A DNA stretch of 64,000 nucleotides from Paracoccaceae bacterium (GCA_002709405.1 PAQV01000035.1:1-64000), one strand, 5' to 3'; numbered from the stretch's first letter, positions 26,992 to 36,961 are shown. Numbers and translations are program-made. Notes: generated from the sequence alone by a model not told the origin.

Positions 26992-27441
26992 ATGACCGAC
27001 CTTCTGATCATGCTCTATCCCTGGACCAAGGCCCTGCACATCGTGTCGGTGATTTCCTGGATGGCGGGGTTGTTCTACCTGCCCAGGCTGTTCGTCCATC
27101 ACGTGGAACAGGCCGAGAAAGTGGAGGGTCTTCCGCCCGTCTTCGAGATGATGGAATTCAAGCTGCTGAAGGTCATCATGAACCCGGCCAGCATAGCCAC
27201 CTGGATCTTTGGCCTGATGCTGGTGTTCACCCCGGGGATCGTCGACTGGGGCTTTGTGTGGCCCTGGACCAAGGGCGCGGCCGTCATCGCGATGACGGGG
27301 TTCCACCATTGGCTGGGGAAACGGCGCAAGGACTTTGCCGCCGGCACAAACACCCTGACCGGGCGGCAGTACCGGATGATGAACGAGGTGCCGACGGTGC
27401 TGATGCTGATTATCGTGTTTTCGGTCGTCCTGCGGTTCTGA
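26992..27441 (+). CDS. hemJ: Protoporphyrinogen IX oxidase HemJ
   Basis: Membrane enzyme of haem synthesis that oxidises protoporphyrinogen IX, the form used by most alphaproteobacteria in place of HemG/HemY. It is 149 residues with about four membrane helices. Typical residues are WTKALHIVSVISWMAGLFYLPR (quoted in part: ALHIVSVISWMAG) with the conserved H16, and the later FHHWLGKRRKDF. AGGA lies 5 nt before ATG 26992. It is the first gene to the right of the putative origin. Confidence 0.94.
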   Translation: MTDLLIMLYPWTKALHIVSVISWMAGLFYLPRLFVHHVEQAEKVEGLPPVFEMMEFKLLKVIMNPASIATWIFGLMLVFTPGIVDWGFVWPWTKGAAVIAMTGFHHWLGKRRKDFAAGTNTLTGRQYRMMNEVPTVLMLIIVFSVVLRF

Positions 27442-27452
27442 GCGCGCCGAAA

Positions 27453-27481
27453 TTGACAACGGGGGGCCGGGCGACTATCTA
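27453..27481 (+). promoter_or_regulatory. Sigma-70-type promoter of rho
   Basis: TTGACA at 27453-27458 and TATCTA at 27476-27481 are separated by exactly 17 bp. They lie about 90 bp before the rho start, leaving an untranslated leader long enough for autoregulation, which is common for rho. Confidence 0.7.
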
Positions 27482-27569
27482 GCCCGGCAACGCACCCGTC
27501 CGGGAAGGCGTGATTCCCGACGAGAACAGCTAGAATCCGGTCCGCTCGACCGGGCTGCAGGATATTTTC

Positions 27570-28850
27570 ATGACAACCGAGATCATCGAATCGCTCAACC
27601 TGGCCGACCTGAAGGCAAAAAGCCCCAAGGATCTTCTGGCCATGGCCGAAGAGCTGGAGATCGAGAACGCCTCGACCATGCGCAAGGGCGAGATGATGTT
27701 CCAGATCCTGCGCGAACGCGCGGACGAGGGCTGGGAAATCTCGGGCGATGGTGTGCTGGAGGTCCTGCAGGACGGGTTCGGTTTTCTGCGCTCGCCCGAA
27801 GCGAACTACTTGCCGGGCCCGGACGACATTTATGTCTCGCCCGACATGATCCGTCTGCATTCCCTGCGCACCGGCGACACGATCGAGGGCGTGATCAAGG
27901 CACCGAACGATACCGAACGGTATTTCGCGCTGACCAATGTCACCAAGATCAACTTCGAGGACCCGGAAAAGGCGCGGCACAAGATTGCCTTCGACAACCT
28001 GACGCCGCTGTATCCCGATGAGCGCCTGAACATGGAGCTGTCGGATCCGTCGGTGAAGGATCGCTCGGCCCGGATCATCGATCTGGTGGCTCCGATCGGG
28101 AAGGGGCAGCGGTCGCTGATCGTGGCGCCTCCGCGGACCGGTAAGACGGTTCTGTTGCAGAACATTGCCCATTCGATCGAAGCCAACCATCCGGAATGCT
28201 ACCTGATCGTCCTGCTGATCGACGAACGTCCCGAAGAAGTCACGGACATGCAGCGGTCGGTGAAAGGCGAGGTGATCTCCTCGACCTTCGACGAACCGGC
28301 GACCCGCCACGTGGCCGTGTCGGAAATGGTCATCGAAAAGGCCAAGCGCCTGGTCGAACACAAACGAGATGTTGTGATTCTGTTGGACTCGATCACAAGA
28401 CTTGGTAGGGCCTTCAACACGGTTGTGCCGTCGTCGGGTAAGGTTCTGACCGGTGGTGTGGATGCGAACGCGCTGCAACGTCCGAAGCGGTTCTTTGGTG
28501 CCGCGCGGAATATCGAAGAGGGCGGGTCGCTGACGATCATCGCGACCGCCCTGATCGACACCGGCAGCCGGATGGACGAAGTCATCTTCGAGGAATTCAA
28601 GGGTACCGGTAACTCGGAACTGGTTCTGGATCGCAAGATCGCCGACAAGCGGGTCTTCCCGGCCATCGACATCCTCAAGTCGGGCACGCGGAAAGAGGAC
28701 TTGCTGGTCGACAAGGGCGATCTGCAAAAGACCTTTGTGCTGCGCCGCATCCTGAACCCGATGGGCACGACCGATGCCATCGAGTTCCTGATTTCCAAGC
28801 TGAAGCAGACCAAGACAAACGGCGAATTCTTCGACTCGATGAACACCTGA
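27570..28850 (+). CDS. rho: Transcription termination factor Rho
   Basis: Hexameric RNA helicase that terminates transcription and restrains antisense RNA. It is 426 residues. The N-terminal helix bundle begins [19 protein letters not shown], the primary RNA site has DGFGFLR (68-74), and the ATPase core has the P-loop PPRTGKT (187-193), the Walker B region [16 protein letters not shown], and the secondary-site Q loop near [15 protein letters not shown]. Its own promoter lies upstream. mnmE follows after 13 bp. Confidence 0.98.
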   Translation: MTTEIIESLNLADLKAKSPKDLLAMAEELEIENASTMRKGEMMFQILRERADEGWEISGDGVLEVLQDGFGFLRSPEANYLPGPDDIYVSPDMIRLHSLRTGDTIEGVIKAPNDTERYFALTNVTKINFEDPEKARHKIAFDNLTPLYPDERLNMELSDPSVKDRSARIIDLVAPIGKGQRSLIVAPPRTGKTVLLQNIAHSIEANHPECYLIVLLIDERPEEVTDMQRSVKGEVISSTFDEPATRHVAVSEMVIEKAKRLVEHKRDVVILLDSITRLGRAFNTVVPSSGKVLTGGVDANALQRPKRFFGAARNIEEGGSLTIIATALIDTGSRMDEVIFEEFKGTGNSELVLDRKIADKRVFPAIDILKSGTRKEDLLVDKGDLQKTFVLRRILNPMGTTDAIEFLISKLKQTKTNGEFFDSMNT

Positions 28851-28863
28851 CGCGAGCGGGCCC

Positions 28864-30141
28864 ATGGACACGATCTTTGCCGAGGCAACGGCGCCGGGGA
28901 AGGCGGGTGTCTCGGTGCTGCGTGTGTCCGGGCCCCAGGCGTTTTTGGTGTGTGAGATCTTGGTCGGGGGCGACTTGCCCCGGCCAGGCCGCGCGTTGCG
29001 AGCGGTTGTCGATGGGACAACAGAGCTGGATCGCGCGTTTATCCTGACGTTTGCGGGGCCTGCAAGTTTCACCGGCGAAGACGTGGTCGAATTGCACCTT
29101 CATGGCAGCCGGACCGTGGTGTCGGCGGTTCTGTCGGTTCTGTCGCGGCATGCGAGGTTGGCAGAACCGGGTGAGTTCACGCGCCGGGCGTTGGAAAACG
29201 GCAAGCTGGATCTGGCCCAGGTCGAAGGTCTGGCGGATCTGATCGACGCGGAAACCGAAGCGCAACGCCGCCAGGCGGAACGGATCTTTTCGGGGGGCCT
29301 GGGGGCTTTGGCTGAAAGCTGGCGGGCGGACTTGATCCGGGCGGCGGCTTTGCTGGAAGCGACCATCGATTTTGCGGATGAAGAGGTTCCGGTAGATGTC
29401 TCGCCTGAAGTGACCCAATTGCTGGACGGCGTGCGAACGGCCGTAGAGCAAGAGGCCAAGGGCGTGACCATGGCTGAGCGGATTCGGACCGGGTTCGAGG
29501 TTGCCATCGTCGGCGCGCCGAACGTCGGGAAATCGACCTTGTTGAATGCGCTGGCGGGACGACAGGCGGCGATTACCTCGGAGCATGCGGGGACGACGCG
29601 CGACGTGATTGAGGTTCGGATGGACCTCGCCGGACTGCCTGTGACCTTGCTGGATACGGCCGGGCTGCGGGATACGGTCGACGAGGTGGAAGGGATCGGC
29701 ATTGATCTGGCGCGGGAACGGGCGATGTCGGCTGATCTGCGGGTCGTGCTGACCGACGACGACGTTCCCGATGGGATCAGGTTGGATTCAGATGACATAG
29801 TGTTGCGTCCAAAGGCGGACCTGCGTCCGGATGACGATCTGGCTGTGTCTGGCAAGACAGGGCAGGGTATCGATCGTTTGATCGCCCGGATTGGCGAGGT
29901 CTTGTCCGGCCGGGCCCAACTGGCGGGGACGGCGACTCGCGAACGCCATCGGGCCGCGATGGATCAGGCATCTTTCGGCTTACAACAGGCTCAGGCGGTT
30001 CTTGCTGCGGGGCCGGATCAGTATGATATCGCTGCGGAAGAACTTCGCGGAGCGATTCGGTCATTGGAATCCCTTGTGGGCCGGGTCGATGTCGAAAACC
30101 TTCTCGACGAGATCTTTTCGCGGTTCTGCCTGGGTAAATGA
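28864..30141 (+). CDS. mnmE: tRNA modification GTPase MnmE
   Basis: GTPase that, with MnmG, installs 5-carboxymethylaminomethyl groups on wobble uridine of certain tRNAs. It is 425 residues, slightly shorter than E. coli MnmE. The N-terminal formyl-THF-binding domain has [15 protein letters not shown]. The G domain has G1 [14 protein letters not shown], the DTAGLRD G3 loop, and a weaker SGKTGQG region. The C-terminal catalytic cysteine motif FCLGK ends the protein intact. It is followed by mnmG after 10 bp. Third codon positions are less GC-rich than in neighbouring genes. Confidence 0.97.
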   Translation: MDTIFAEATAPGKAGVSVLRVSGPQAFLVCEILVGGDLPRPGRALRAVVDGTTELDRAFILTFAGPASFTGEDVVELHLHGSRTVVSAVLSVLSRHARLAEPGEFTRRALENGKLDLAQVEGLADLIDAETEAQRRQAERIFSGGLGALAESWRADLIRAAALLEATIDFADEEVPVDVSPEVTQLLDGVRTAVEQEAKGVTMAERIRTGFEVAIVGAPNVGKSTLLNALAGRQAAITSEHAGTTRDVIEVRMDLAGLPVTLLDTAGLRDTVDEVEGIGIDLARERAMSADLRVVLTDDDVPDGIRLDSDDIVLRPKADLRPDDDLAVSGKTGQGIDRLIARIGEVLSGRAQLAGTATRERHRAAMDQASFGLQQAQAVLAAGPDQYDIAAEELRGAIRSLESLVGRVDVENLLDEIFSRFCLGK

Positions 30142-30151
30142 ACCGTTTTCT

Positions 30152-32038
30152 ATGGGAGTGTTTCACGTGAAACATCGTGACCTGGATGTTGTCGTGATCG
30201 GTGGCGGTCATGCCGGTGCCGAAGCGGCCCATGCGTCCGCCCGCATGGGGGCCAAGACGGGTCTTGTGACGTTGAACCGGGCTGGAATCGGTGTCATGTC
30301 CTGCAATCCTGCCATTGGTGGGCTTGGAAAAGGACATTTGGTTCGGGAAATCGACGCAATGGACGGGGTCATGGGCCGGGTGGCCGACCGGGCCGGTATC
30401 CAGTTCCGCCTGTTGAACCGCAGAAAGGGGCCTGCCGTGCAAGGGCCCAGAGCGCAGGCGGATCGGAAGATTTATCGGGAAACGATGCTGGCCGAAACCG
30501 AGGCACGTCCGGGTTTGGAGATCATCGAAGGTGAAGCTGTCGATTTCCTGATGGAAAAAGGGCGCGTCGTCGGTGTGAAACTGGACGATGGAAGAGATAT
30601 TCGCGCGGGCGCAGTGGTTCTGACAACCGGGACATTCCTGCGCGGCGTGATCCATATCGGTGATCAACAACGCCCGGGTGGGCGGATCGGGGACAAGCCC
30701 TCTGTCCGGTTGGCCGAGCGAATTGACAGCTTTGGTCTGCCGTTGGGCCGTCTGAAAACGGGAACTCCGCCGCGTCTCGATGGCAGCACCATCGATTGGG
30801 ATGGGTTGGAAAAGCAGCCCGGAGATGAGTCGCCCGTTCTGTTCTCGTTCCTGTCCAAGGGCGTTCAGGCACGGCAGATTTCCTGCGGAATCACCCACAC
30901 CAATGAGCGGACTCACGAAATCATTGCCGAAAATCTGTCTCGCTCGGCGATGTATGGCGGACATATCGAAGGGGTTGGTCCGCGATATTGCCCCTCGATC
31001 GAGGATAAGGTCGTGCGTTTCGCCGATAAATCTTCTCATCAAATCTTCCTGGAGCCGGAAGGTCTGGATAATTCGACGGTGTATCCCAACGGGATTTCGA
31101 CGTCCTTGCCCGAGGATGTTCAGGACGCCTATGTCCATTCCATCCGGGGCCTCGAACAGGCGGTCATCCTTCAGCCCGGCTATGCAATTGAATACGATTA
31201 CGTTGATCCTCGGGCGCTGACTCAGGAATTGGCCGTGAAGGATGTCGACGGGCTGTATCTGGCAGGTCAGATCAATGGCACAACCGGGTATGAAGAGGCG
31301 GCGGCACAAGGTTTGGTTGCCGGTTTGAATGCGGCACTACATGTGCGAGGTGAAGAGCCTGTGCATTTCAGCCGGACCGAAAGCTACATCGGGGTGATGA
31401 TCGACGATTTGACCACGCGGGGTGTTAGTGAACCTTACCGCATGTTTACGTCTCGCGCTGAATTCCGTCTGTCTCTTCGGGCTGACAACGCGGATCAACG
31501 GCTGACTCCGAAAGGGATCGAGCTTGGGTGTGTCGGGGATGAGCGACGTGAGGTCTTCTCAAGGAAACAGGACAAGCTTGACGCCGTTCGCAGAGTTTTG
31601 ACGTCCGAGACCTATACACCGAAGCAGGTCGCGGCTGCCGGTATCAGTGTGAACCAGGATGGGACCCGTCGGACCGGAATGGATGTCCTGGCGTTTCCGA
31701 ACGTCGATTTTGGCGATATTCAGCGTCTTGTTCCCGATTTGGACGGTGTTGATCAGGAAATTCAGGCTCAGACAGAGCGCGATGCACTCTATGTCAACTA
31801 TATCGCCCGGCAGGAAAAAGATGTCGCCGCGTTGAAGCGGGATGAACAGCAGGTGATTCCAGCCGATTTCGCGTTCGACGATCTGGAAGGGTTGTCGTCG
31901 GAACTGAAGGGCAAGTTGGGCCGTTTGCGGCCGGCGAATATTGGGCAGGCTGCGAAGATTGATGGGATGACGCCAGCGGCGCTGGCCCTGATCCTTGCGC
32001 GTTTGCGGCGAGATCAACGGGTAAAGCGGGCATTGTGA
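30152..32038 (+). CDS. mnmG: tRNA uridine 5-carboxymethylaminomethyl modification enzyme MnmG
   Basis: FAD-dependent partner of MnmE in wobble-uridine modification. ATG 30152 gives 628 residues, the normal length; a GTG at 30158, which would begin MFHVKH, is an equally plausible start. The FAD-binding GGGHAG (17-22), [22 protein letters not shown] (in part [11 protein letters not shown]), and the C-terminal [16 protein letters not shown] are family hallmarks. A perfect parS site forms codons 3-8 (VFHVKH region). The stop overlaps the rsmG start (TGATG). Confidence 0.97.
   Translation: MGVFHVKHRDLDVVVIGGGHAGAEAAHASARMGAKTGLVTLNRAGIGVMSCNPAIGGLGKGHLVREIDAMDGVMGRVADRAGIQFRLLNRRKGPAVQGPRAQADRKIYRETMLAETEARPGLEIIEGEAVDFLMEKGRVVGVKLDDGRDIRAGAVVLTTGTFLRGVIHIGDQQRPGGRIGDKPSVRLAERIDSFGLPLGRLKTGTPPRLDGSTIDWDGLEKQPGDESPVLFSFLSKGVQARQISCGITHTNERTHEIIAENLSRSAMYGGHIEGVGPRYCPSIEDKVVRFADKSSHQIFLEPEGLDNSTVYPNGISTSLPEDVQDAYVHSIRGLEQAVILQPGYAIEYDYVDPRALTQELAVKDVDGLYLAGQINGTTGYEEAAAQGLVAGLNAALHVRGEEPVHFSRTESYIGVMIDDLTTRGVSEPYRMFTSRAEFRLSLRADNADQRLTPKGIELGCVGDERREVFSRKQDKLDAVRRVLTSETYTPKQVAAAGISVNQDGTRRTGMDVLAFPNVDFGDIQRLVPDLDGVDQEIQAQTERDALYVNYIARQEKDVAALKRDEQQVIPADFAFDDLEGLSSELKGKLGRLRPANIGQAAKIDGMTPAALALILARLRRDQRVKRAL
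30159..30174. promoter_or_regulatory. parS: parS centromere site 1 (perfect)
   Basis: TGTTTCACGTGAAACA, the full 16-bp parS palindrome bound by ParB, overlaps the first codons of mnmG about 3.3 kb upstream of parB. Confidence 0.93.
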
Positions 32039-32658
32039 TGGTAAACGGTCCCGGGGAAACGACACTCGATGTTTCACGTGAAACATACGAGCGGTTAAAC
32101 GACTTTGCCGATCTGCTGATCAAGTGGAATCCAAAGATCAACCTGATCTCGCGAGCGTCATTGCCGGATCTGTGGACCCGCCACATAGCCGATTCCATTC
32201 AAGTGTTCCGCGCCGCACCGCCCGCTGAGCATTGGGTCGATCTGGGGTCAGGTGGCGGATTTCCCGGGGTTGTCACGGCGATCATGGCGGCGGAGTCCTC
32301 TCCGGACACACAGTTCACCTTGATCGAAAGCGATCAAAGAAAGGCTGTTTTCCTGCGCACCGCGGCTAGAACCTGCGGTCTTCAAAAGTTTACGGTCGTG
32401 TCAAAACGCATAGAATCGGCGGACCCGCAAAACGGAGACGTCGTCTCTGCCCGCGCCCTAGCCGATCTGTCGACACTGATCGGTTACGGATACCGTCATG
32501 CCGCTCCGGATGGCACTATGCTATTTCCCAAGGGAAAAACCTGGGGAAAAGAGGTGGAAGACGCCCGGGCCAAGTGGAACTTTGACCTGAGCGCGGTTAC
32601 AAGTGAGATAGAGCCCGAAGGGGCTTTACTCATCATCAAAGGAGTGTCCCGTGACTGA
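32038..32658 (+). CDS. rsmG: 16S rRNA m7G527 methyltransferase RsmG (GidB)
   Basis: SAM-dependent methyltransferase that modifies G527 of 16S rRNA; loss gives low-level streptomycin resistance in many bacteria. It is 206 residues. The SAM-binding loop VDLGSGGGFPGV, LIESDQRKAVFLR and VSARALADL are family signatures. ATG 32038 overlaps the mnmG stop; a GTG 3 nt upstream is possible. A perfect parS site forms part of the early coding sequence (DVSRET). Its 3' end overlaps parA by 8 bp. Confidence 0.96.
   Translation: MVNGPGETTLDVSRETYERLNDFADLLIKWNPKINLISRASLPDLWTRHIADSIQVFRAAPPAEHWVDLGSGGGFPGVVTAIMAAESSPDTQFTLIESDQRKAVFLRTAARTCGLQKFTVVSKRIESADPQNGDVVSARALADLSTLIGYGYRHAAPDGTMLFPKGKTWGKEVEDARAKWNFDLSAVTSEIEPEGALLIIKGVSRD
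32070..32085. promoter_or_regulatory. parS: parS centromere site 2 (perfect)
   Basis: A second exact copy of TGTTTCACGTGAAACA, 1,911 bp after the first, lies within codons 11-17 of rsmG, about 600 bp before parA. Confidence 0.93.
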
Positions 32659-33454
32659 TCTTTCGCGTCCGCAAGGCCCGCGGATCGTGGCCGTTGCCAA
32701 TCAGAAGGGCGGGGTCGGGAAAACAACAACCACCGTCAATCTTGCTGCGTCGCTGGTCGAACGGGGGCTGCGCGTGCTTGTGGTGGATCTGGATCCCCAG
32801 GGGAATGCGTCCACCGGACTGGGTGTCGATGAACGGGATCTGACGACCTATGATCTGTTGATCGACGATGCGCCCCTTGATGAGGTGATCCAGCCCACCG
32901 GAATTGAAAACCTGTGCATGATTCCGGCCACGGTGGACCTGAGTTCGGCTGATATCGAGCTGATGTCCAACGAAAAGCGCAGCTTTCTGCTGCACGATGC
33001 GCTCCGGCAAACGGCGATGGACCGGTATGGCTGGGATTACATCCTGATTGATTGTCCGCCGTCGTTGAACCTTCTGACGGTCAACGCCATGGTCTCGGCG
33101 CATTCCGTTCTGGTCCCGTTGCAAAGCGAATTCTATGCGCTTGAGGGCCTGTCGCAGCTGATGCTGACGATCCGCGAAGTGCGCCAGTCGGCAAATCCGG
33201 ACCTGAGGATCGAGGGGATCGTACTGACGATGTACGATCGCCGGAACAACCTGTCTCAGCAGGTGGAACAGGATGCGCGCGACAACCTGGGCGATCTGGT
33301 GTTCCGGACGCTGATTCCGCGCAATGTGCGGGTCAGCGAGGCGCCGTCTTATGCCATGCCGGTGACGACCTATGACACACAGTCCCAGGGGGCGATGGCC
33401 TATCGGGCCCTGGCCGGGGAACTGATGGAAAAGCACAACAAAGTCGACGCCTAA
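32651..33454 (+). CDS. parA: Chromosome partitioning ATPase ParA
   Basis: Deviant Walker-type ATPase that forms the gradient along which ParB-bound origins move. It is 267 residues. The deviant Walker A KGGVGKTT (19-26), VVDLDPQGNAST, and the Walker B region ILIDCPPSLNLLT identify it, with the C-terminal PRNVRVSEAPSYAMPV typical of chromosomal ParA. It starts at GTG 32651 inside the end of rsmG, with AAAGGAG just upstream. parB follows after 17 bp. Confidence 0.98.
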   Translation: MTDLSRPQGPRIVAVANQKGGVGKTTTTVNLAASLVERGLRVLVVDLDPQGNASTGLGVDERDLTTYDLLIDDAPLDEVIQPTGIENLCMIPATVDLSSADIELMSNEKRSFLLHDALRQTAMDRYGWDYILIDCPPSLNLLTVNAMVSAHSVLVPLQSEFYALEGLSQLMLTIREVRQSANPDLRIEGIVLTMYDRRNNLSQQVEQDARDNLGDLVFRTLIPRNVRVSEAPSYAMPVTTYDTQSQGAMAYRALAGELMEKHNKVDA

Positions 33455-33471
33455 GGCGTCAGGAGGGCAGT

Positions 33472-34371
33472 ATGTCAGGATCAAAGAAGCCGCGCGGCCT
33501 GGGTCGCGGTCTGTCGGCCTTGATGTCGGATGTTCAGGCCGAAGAGCCGATGAACGGCGCGTCAGCGCCCCGCCGGCCCGACATGATGGTGCCGATCGAA
33601 AAGCTGGCGGCGAACCCGAACCAGCCGCGGCGCCGGTTCGCACCGGAACACCTGGAAGAACTGACGAATTCCGTCCGCGAAAAGGGCATCATCCAGCCGC
33701 TGATCGTGCGGGCTAAGGGTCCAGACATGTACGAAATCGTCGCCGGCGAGCGTCGGTGGCGGGCGGCGCAGGCGGCTCAACTACATGAGATCCCGGTTCT
33801 TGTCCGGGAATTCGACGATGTCGAAGTGCTCGAAATCGCGATCATCGAGAACATCCAGCGGGCTGACCTGAACCCGATGGAAGAGGCCGCCGGGTACCGT
33901 CAGCTGATGGAAAACTTCGGCCATACCCAGGAAAAACTCGCCGAAGCCTTGGGGAAAAGCCGCAGCCACATTGCGAACCTGATGCGCTTGCTGAACCTGC
34001 CAGACGATGTGCAGGACATGTTGCGCGATGGGGATTTGTCGGCCGGCCACGCCCGGGCGCTGATTACCACCGACAATGCCTCGGTTCTGGCGCGCAAGGT
34101 GGTTCAGGACGGCCTGTCGGTGCGGGCAACCGAAGCCCTGGTCAAGAAGGAACAGGGACAGGCCGACAAGCCGGCGGTGCGCCCGAAGATCCCGAAAGCC
34201 CAGGAAAAGGATGCCGATACCCGTGCATTGGAAGGCGATTTGAGCGCCGCGCTTGGCATGCGCGTGACGCTGACCCATGAACCGGGCACGGAATCCGGGG
34301 TTCTGACGGTCCGGTACAACACGCTGGAAGATCTGGATACGCTTTGCGGGTTGCTGAGCAACAGCAACTGA
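33472..34371 (+). CDS. parB: Chromosome partitioning protein ParB
   Basis: CTPase DNA clamp that loads at parS and spreads. It is 299 residues. The N-terminal ParA-stimulating segment GLGRGLSALM (9-18), the CTP/arginine motif GERRWRA (92-98), and the helix-turn-helix TQEKLAEALGKSRSHIANLMR (central part LAEALGKSRSHI) that reads parS are all present. AGGAGG lies 5 nt before the ATG. Its two parS targets lie upstream in rsmG and mnmG. It is convergent with hemW with a 12-bp gap. Confidence 0.98.
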   Translation: MSGSKKPRGLGRGLSALMSDVQAEEPMNGASAPRRPDMMVPIEKLAANPNQPRRRFAPEHLEELTNSVREKGIIQPLIVRAKGPDMYEIVAGERRWRAAQAAQLHEIPVLVREFDDVEVLEIAIIENIQRADLNPMEEAAGYRQLMENFGHTQEKLAEALGKSRSHIANLMRLLNLPDDVQDMLRDGDLSAGHARALITTDNASVLARKVVQDGLSVRATEALVKKEQGQADKPAVRPKIPKAQEKDADTRALEGDLSAALGMRVTLTHEPGTESGVLTVRYNTLEDLDTLCGLLSNSN

Positions 34372-34387
34372 CGGGCGATGTCGTCAG
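34368..34387. terminator. Short hairpin spanning the parB and hemW stop codons
   Basis: CTGACG (34368-34373) and CGTCAG (34382-34387) form a 6-bp stem that contains both convergent stop codons. It is a possible compact bidirectional terminator, with no strong T-run on either side. Confidence 0.35.
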
Positions 34388-35535
34388 ATTAGCTCGGCAA
34401 TGACGCTGTTCAGCAAGGTGCGACCAGAGGGTGTGGCCGTCAGGATCGACCCATCGACGGTCACCAAACCTAGCTGCACCAGGTGATCCAGCCGGTCAGG
34501 GTCCAAGGGTTGTCCGAGAAGCCGTTCAAATCGGCGCATATCTAGACCTTCGGACAGCCGGATACACATCATCAGGTATTCATAGGCCTGATCTTGTTGG
34601 CCTAAGGCGGTCCGCTCCGTTTCTCCGTTGCCGGACCTGGTCTTTTTCAGCCAAAGGCCCGGGGCCCGGGGCGCTTCGGTTGCGAATTTCTGGCCGTTCA
34701 GGGTCAGCCGGCCATGGGCGCCGGGACCGATCCCGGCATAATCACCGTAGCGCCAATAAATCAGGTTGTGCCGGGATTCCGCGCCCGCAGCGGCGTGGTT
34801 CGACACTTCGTAAGCCGGCATTCCGGCCGCTCCGCAGACATCCTGGGTCAGGTCGTACATGTCGGCAGCCAGACCGTCTTCGGGCAGACCCCGCAACCCG
34901 CCGGCCTTGAACCGGTCGGCAAAGGCGGTGCCGTCCTCGATGGTCAGCTGGTAGAGCGACAGGTGATCGACAGCCATGTCCAGGGCCGCGCGCAGCTCGC
35001 GCCGCCAATGATCCAGGTCCTGGTCCTGGCGGGCATAGATCAGGTCAAAGCTGACCCGGTCGAATTCCCCCCGGGCAATGTCAAATGCAGCACGAGCATC
35101 GGAGACCGTGTGGATCCGCCCAAGTCTGCGCAGGTCGGCATCGTTGAGGGCCTGCACACCCATGCTGATCCGGTTGACCCCGGCCATGCGATACCCGGCA
35201 AACCGGCCTGCCTCGACGGATCCGGGGTTGGCTTCCAGCGTGATTTCAACGTCGTTCGACCAGCGCCAGGCCCGTCGGGCGGCGTCAATGACCTGGGCGA
35301 CAAGGTCCGGGGACATCAGCGAGGGCGTGCCGCCGCCAAAGAAGATCGTGTTCAGGACCTTATCCGGAGTTTCGGCGGAAACCCGTTCGATTTCAGATAG
35401 ATAGGCATCGCGCCAGACTGTTTCGTCGATCTGGCGCGAGACATGAGAGTTGAAATCGCAATAGGGGCACTTGGCGGCGCAGAAGGGCCAGTGGACGTAC
35501 AGCCCGAAGCCGCCGGATTGCCAGTCCTCAGCCAA
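34384..35535 (-). CDS. hemW: Radical SAM protein HemW (haem chaperone)
   Basis: Radical SAM protein of about 383 residues. The cluster motif is C19-x3-C23-x2-C26 (FCAAKCPYC), followed by FFGGGTPSL. The HNxxYW motif (RHNLIYWRYGDYAGIGPGAHG, in part HNLIYW) marks HemW, a haem-binding chaperone, rather than the decarboxylase HemN. The frame is open to 35631, but the conserved start region lies at a TTG at 35535 that overlaps the rdgB stop (TTGGCTGA), so that start is proposed; there is no good ATG. It is the last gene of rph-rdgB-hemW. Confidence 0.92.
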   Translation of the reverse strand: MAEDWQSGGFGLYVHWPFCAAKCPYCDFNSHVSRQIDETVWRDAYLSEIERVSAETPDKVLNTIFFGGGTPSLMSPDLVAQVIDAARRAWRWSNDVEITLEANPGSVEAGRFAGYRMAGVNRISMGVQALNDADLRRLGRIHTVSDARAAFDIARGEFDRVSFDLIYARQDQDLDHWRRELRAALDMAVDHLSLYQLTIEDGTAFADRFKAGGLRGLPEDGLAADMYDLTQDVCGAAGMPAYEVSNHAAAGAESRHNLIYWRYGDYAGIGPGAHGRLTLNGQKFATEAPRAPGLWLKKTRSGNGETERTALGQQDQAYEYLMMCIRLSEGLDMRRFERLLGQPLDPDRLDHLVQLGLVTVDGSILTATPSGRTLLNSVIAELI

Positions 35536-36139
35536 AATTGGCGTCGATGAATTTCGCGGTGGCCTTGGCGCGGTGCGAAATCTTGTTCTTTTCCCAGCGA
35601 TCCATCTGGCCAAAAGTGATGTCGTAGCCATCGGGCACGAAGATCGGATCGTAGCCGTGCCCCTGGTCGCCGCGCATCGGCCAGACGACCTGGCCGGGCA
35701 TCACGCCGGCAAAGACCTCGTCATGACCATCGGGCCAGGCCAGCACCAGCGTGCAACAGAACCGGGCGGTGCGGGGGTAGGGGGCGTTGGCCTCTTCCAG
35801 CAGGCGGTGGGTCTTTTCCATCGCCATGACGAAATCCCGCCCGTTTTCGGTTTCGGCCCAGTCGGCGGTATAGACCCCGGGAGCATTGTCGAGCGCGTCG
35901 ATCTCGATCCCGCTGTCGTCGGACAGGGCGGGCAGGCCGGTGGCCTTGGCCGCGGCGTGGGCCTTGATCCGGGCATTGCCGACAAAGGTGGTTTCGGTTT
36001 CGTCCGGTTCGGGCAGATCCATGTCCGCAGCCCCCACGACCTTGACGCCGTGGGGCTCCAGCAGGGCGGCCATTTCGTCCAGCTTGCCCTTGTTGTGCGT
36101 GGCGATCAGCAGGGTGTCGCCGTCGAACCGGCGGGTCAT
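35528..36139 (-). CDS. rdgB: XTP/dITP diphosphatase RdgB (Ham1)
   Basis: Removes non-canonical purine nucleotides (ITP, XTP) from the pool. It is 203 residues. [11 protein letters not shown] at the N-terminus, the catalytic [22 protein letters not shown], and [19 protein letters not shown] (in part GYDPIFVP) are family signatures. ATG 36139 overlaps the rph stop by 4 bp, and its own stop overlaps hemW, so the three are coupled. Confidence 0.96.
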   Translation of the reverse strand: MTRRFDGDTLLIATHNKGKLDEMAALLEPHGVKVVGAADMDLPEPDETETTFVGNARIKAHAAAKATGLPALSDDSGIEIDALDNAPGVYTADWAETENGRDFVMAMEKTHRLLEEANAPYPRTARFCCTLVLAWPDGHDEVFAGVMPGQVVWPMRGDQGHGYDPIFVPDGYDITFGQMDRWEKNKISHRAKATAKFIDANFG

Positions 36140-36849
36140 GCCACGGCGGCCAGCTGAGCGGCGGCCAGCTCCTTGACGCCCTTGTCGGCCAGGTCCAGCA
36201 GGGTGTTCATCTGGTCGCGGGTGTAGGTGGCGCCCTCGGCCGACATCTGGACCTCGATCATGCGGCCGTCGCCAAGCATGACAAAGTTGCCATCGACCCC
36301 GGCTTCGCTGTCTTCGGGGTAATCCAGGTCCAGCACCGGCTGGCCGGCATAGATCCCGCAGCTGACGGCGGCGACGGGCGAAATCAGCGGATCCGAGATC
36401 ACGTCGCCGGCCTTCATCAGCTTGTTCACGGCCAGGCGCAGGGCGACCCAACCGCCGGTGATCGAAGCGCAGCGGGTGCCGCCATCGGCCTGCAGCACAT
36501 CGCAGTCGATGGAGATCTGGCGCTCGCCCAGGGCGACCCGGTCGACACCGGCGCGCAGGGACCGGCCGATCAGGCGCTGGATTTCAACGGTGCGCCCGCC
36601 TTGCTTGCCTTGGGTCGCCTCGCGTCGCATCCGGGTGTTGGTGGCCCGGGGCAGCATACCGTATTCGGCGGTGACCCAGCCCAGGCCGGACCCCTTGATA
36701 AAGGGGGGCACGCGGTCCTCGATCGTGGCGGTGCACAACACGTGCGTATCACCGACCTTGATCAGAACCGAGCCTTCGGCATGTTTCGTGAAGCCCGTCT
36801 CGATTGAAACCGGGCGCATTTCGCTTAAATCTCGACCAGAGGGGCGCAT
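36136..36849 (-). CDS. rph: Ribonuclease PH
   Basis: Phosphorolytic 3'-5' exoribonuclease that trims tRNA 3' ends. It is 237 residues. The start ATG 36849 has AAGGA 8 nt upstream and gives [20 protein letters not shown] (opening [13 protein letters not shown]), the standard opening. [18 protein letters not shown] (in part EYGMLPRAT), [11 protein letters not shown], and [12 protein letters not shown] are RNase PH motifs. It is divergent from hrcA with a 112-bp shared regulatory region. Confidence 0.97.
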   Translation of the reverse strand: MRPSGRDLSEMRPVSIETGFTKHAEGSVLIKVGDTHVLCTATIEDRVPPFIKGSGLGWVTAEYGMLPRATNTRMRREATQGKQGGRTVEIQRLIGRSLRAGVDRVALGERQISIDCDVLQADGGTRCASITGGWVALRLAVNKLMKAGDVISDPLISPVAAVSCGIYAGQPVLDLDYPEDSEAGVDGNFVMLGDGRMIEVQMSAEGATYTRDQMNTLLDLADKGVKELAAAQLAAVA

Positions 36850-36909
36850 GAGACATCCTTTGTTGACGCGCACGGGATAGACCCCGGCATGGGCTCGGCG
36901 CAACCCTGA

Positions 36910-36937
36910 TTGACCTTTGAACCCGGTCGAATTTAAT
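36910..36937 (+). promoter_or_regulatory. Candidate promoter of hrcA-grpE
   Basis: TTGACC at 36910 and TTTAAT at 36932 with 16 bp between, 24 bp before the chosen hrcA start. No CIRCE operator is visible nearby. Confidence 0.5.
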
Positions 36938-36961
36938 GAGGCGCCAGGCAGGGTTTTGCAG

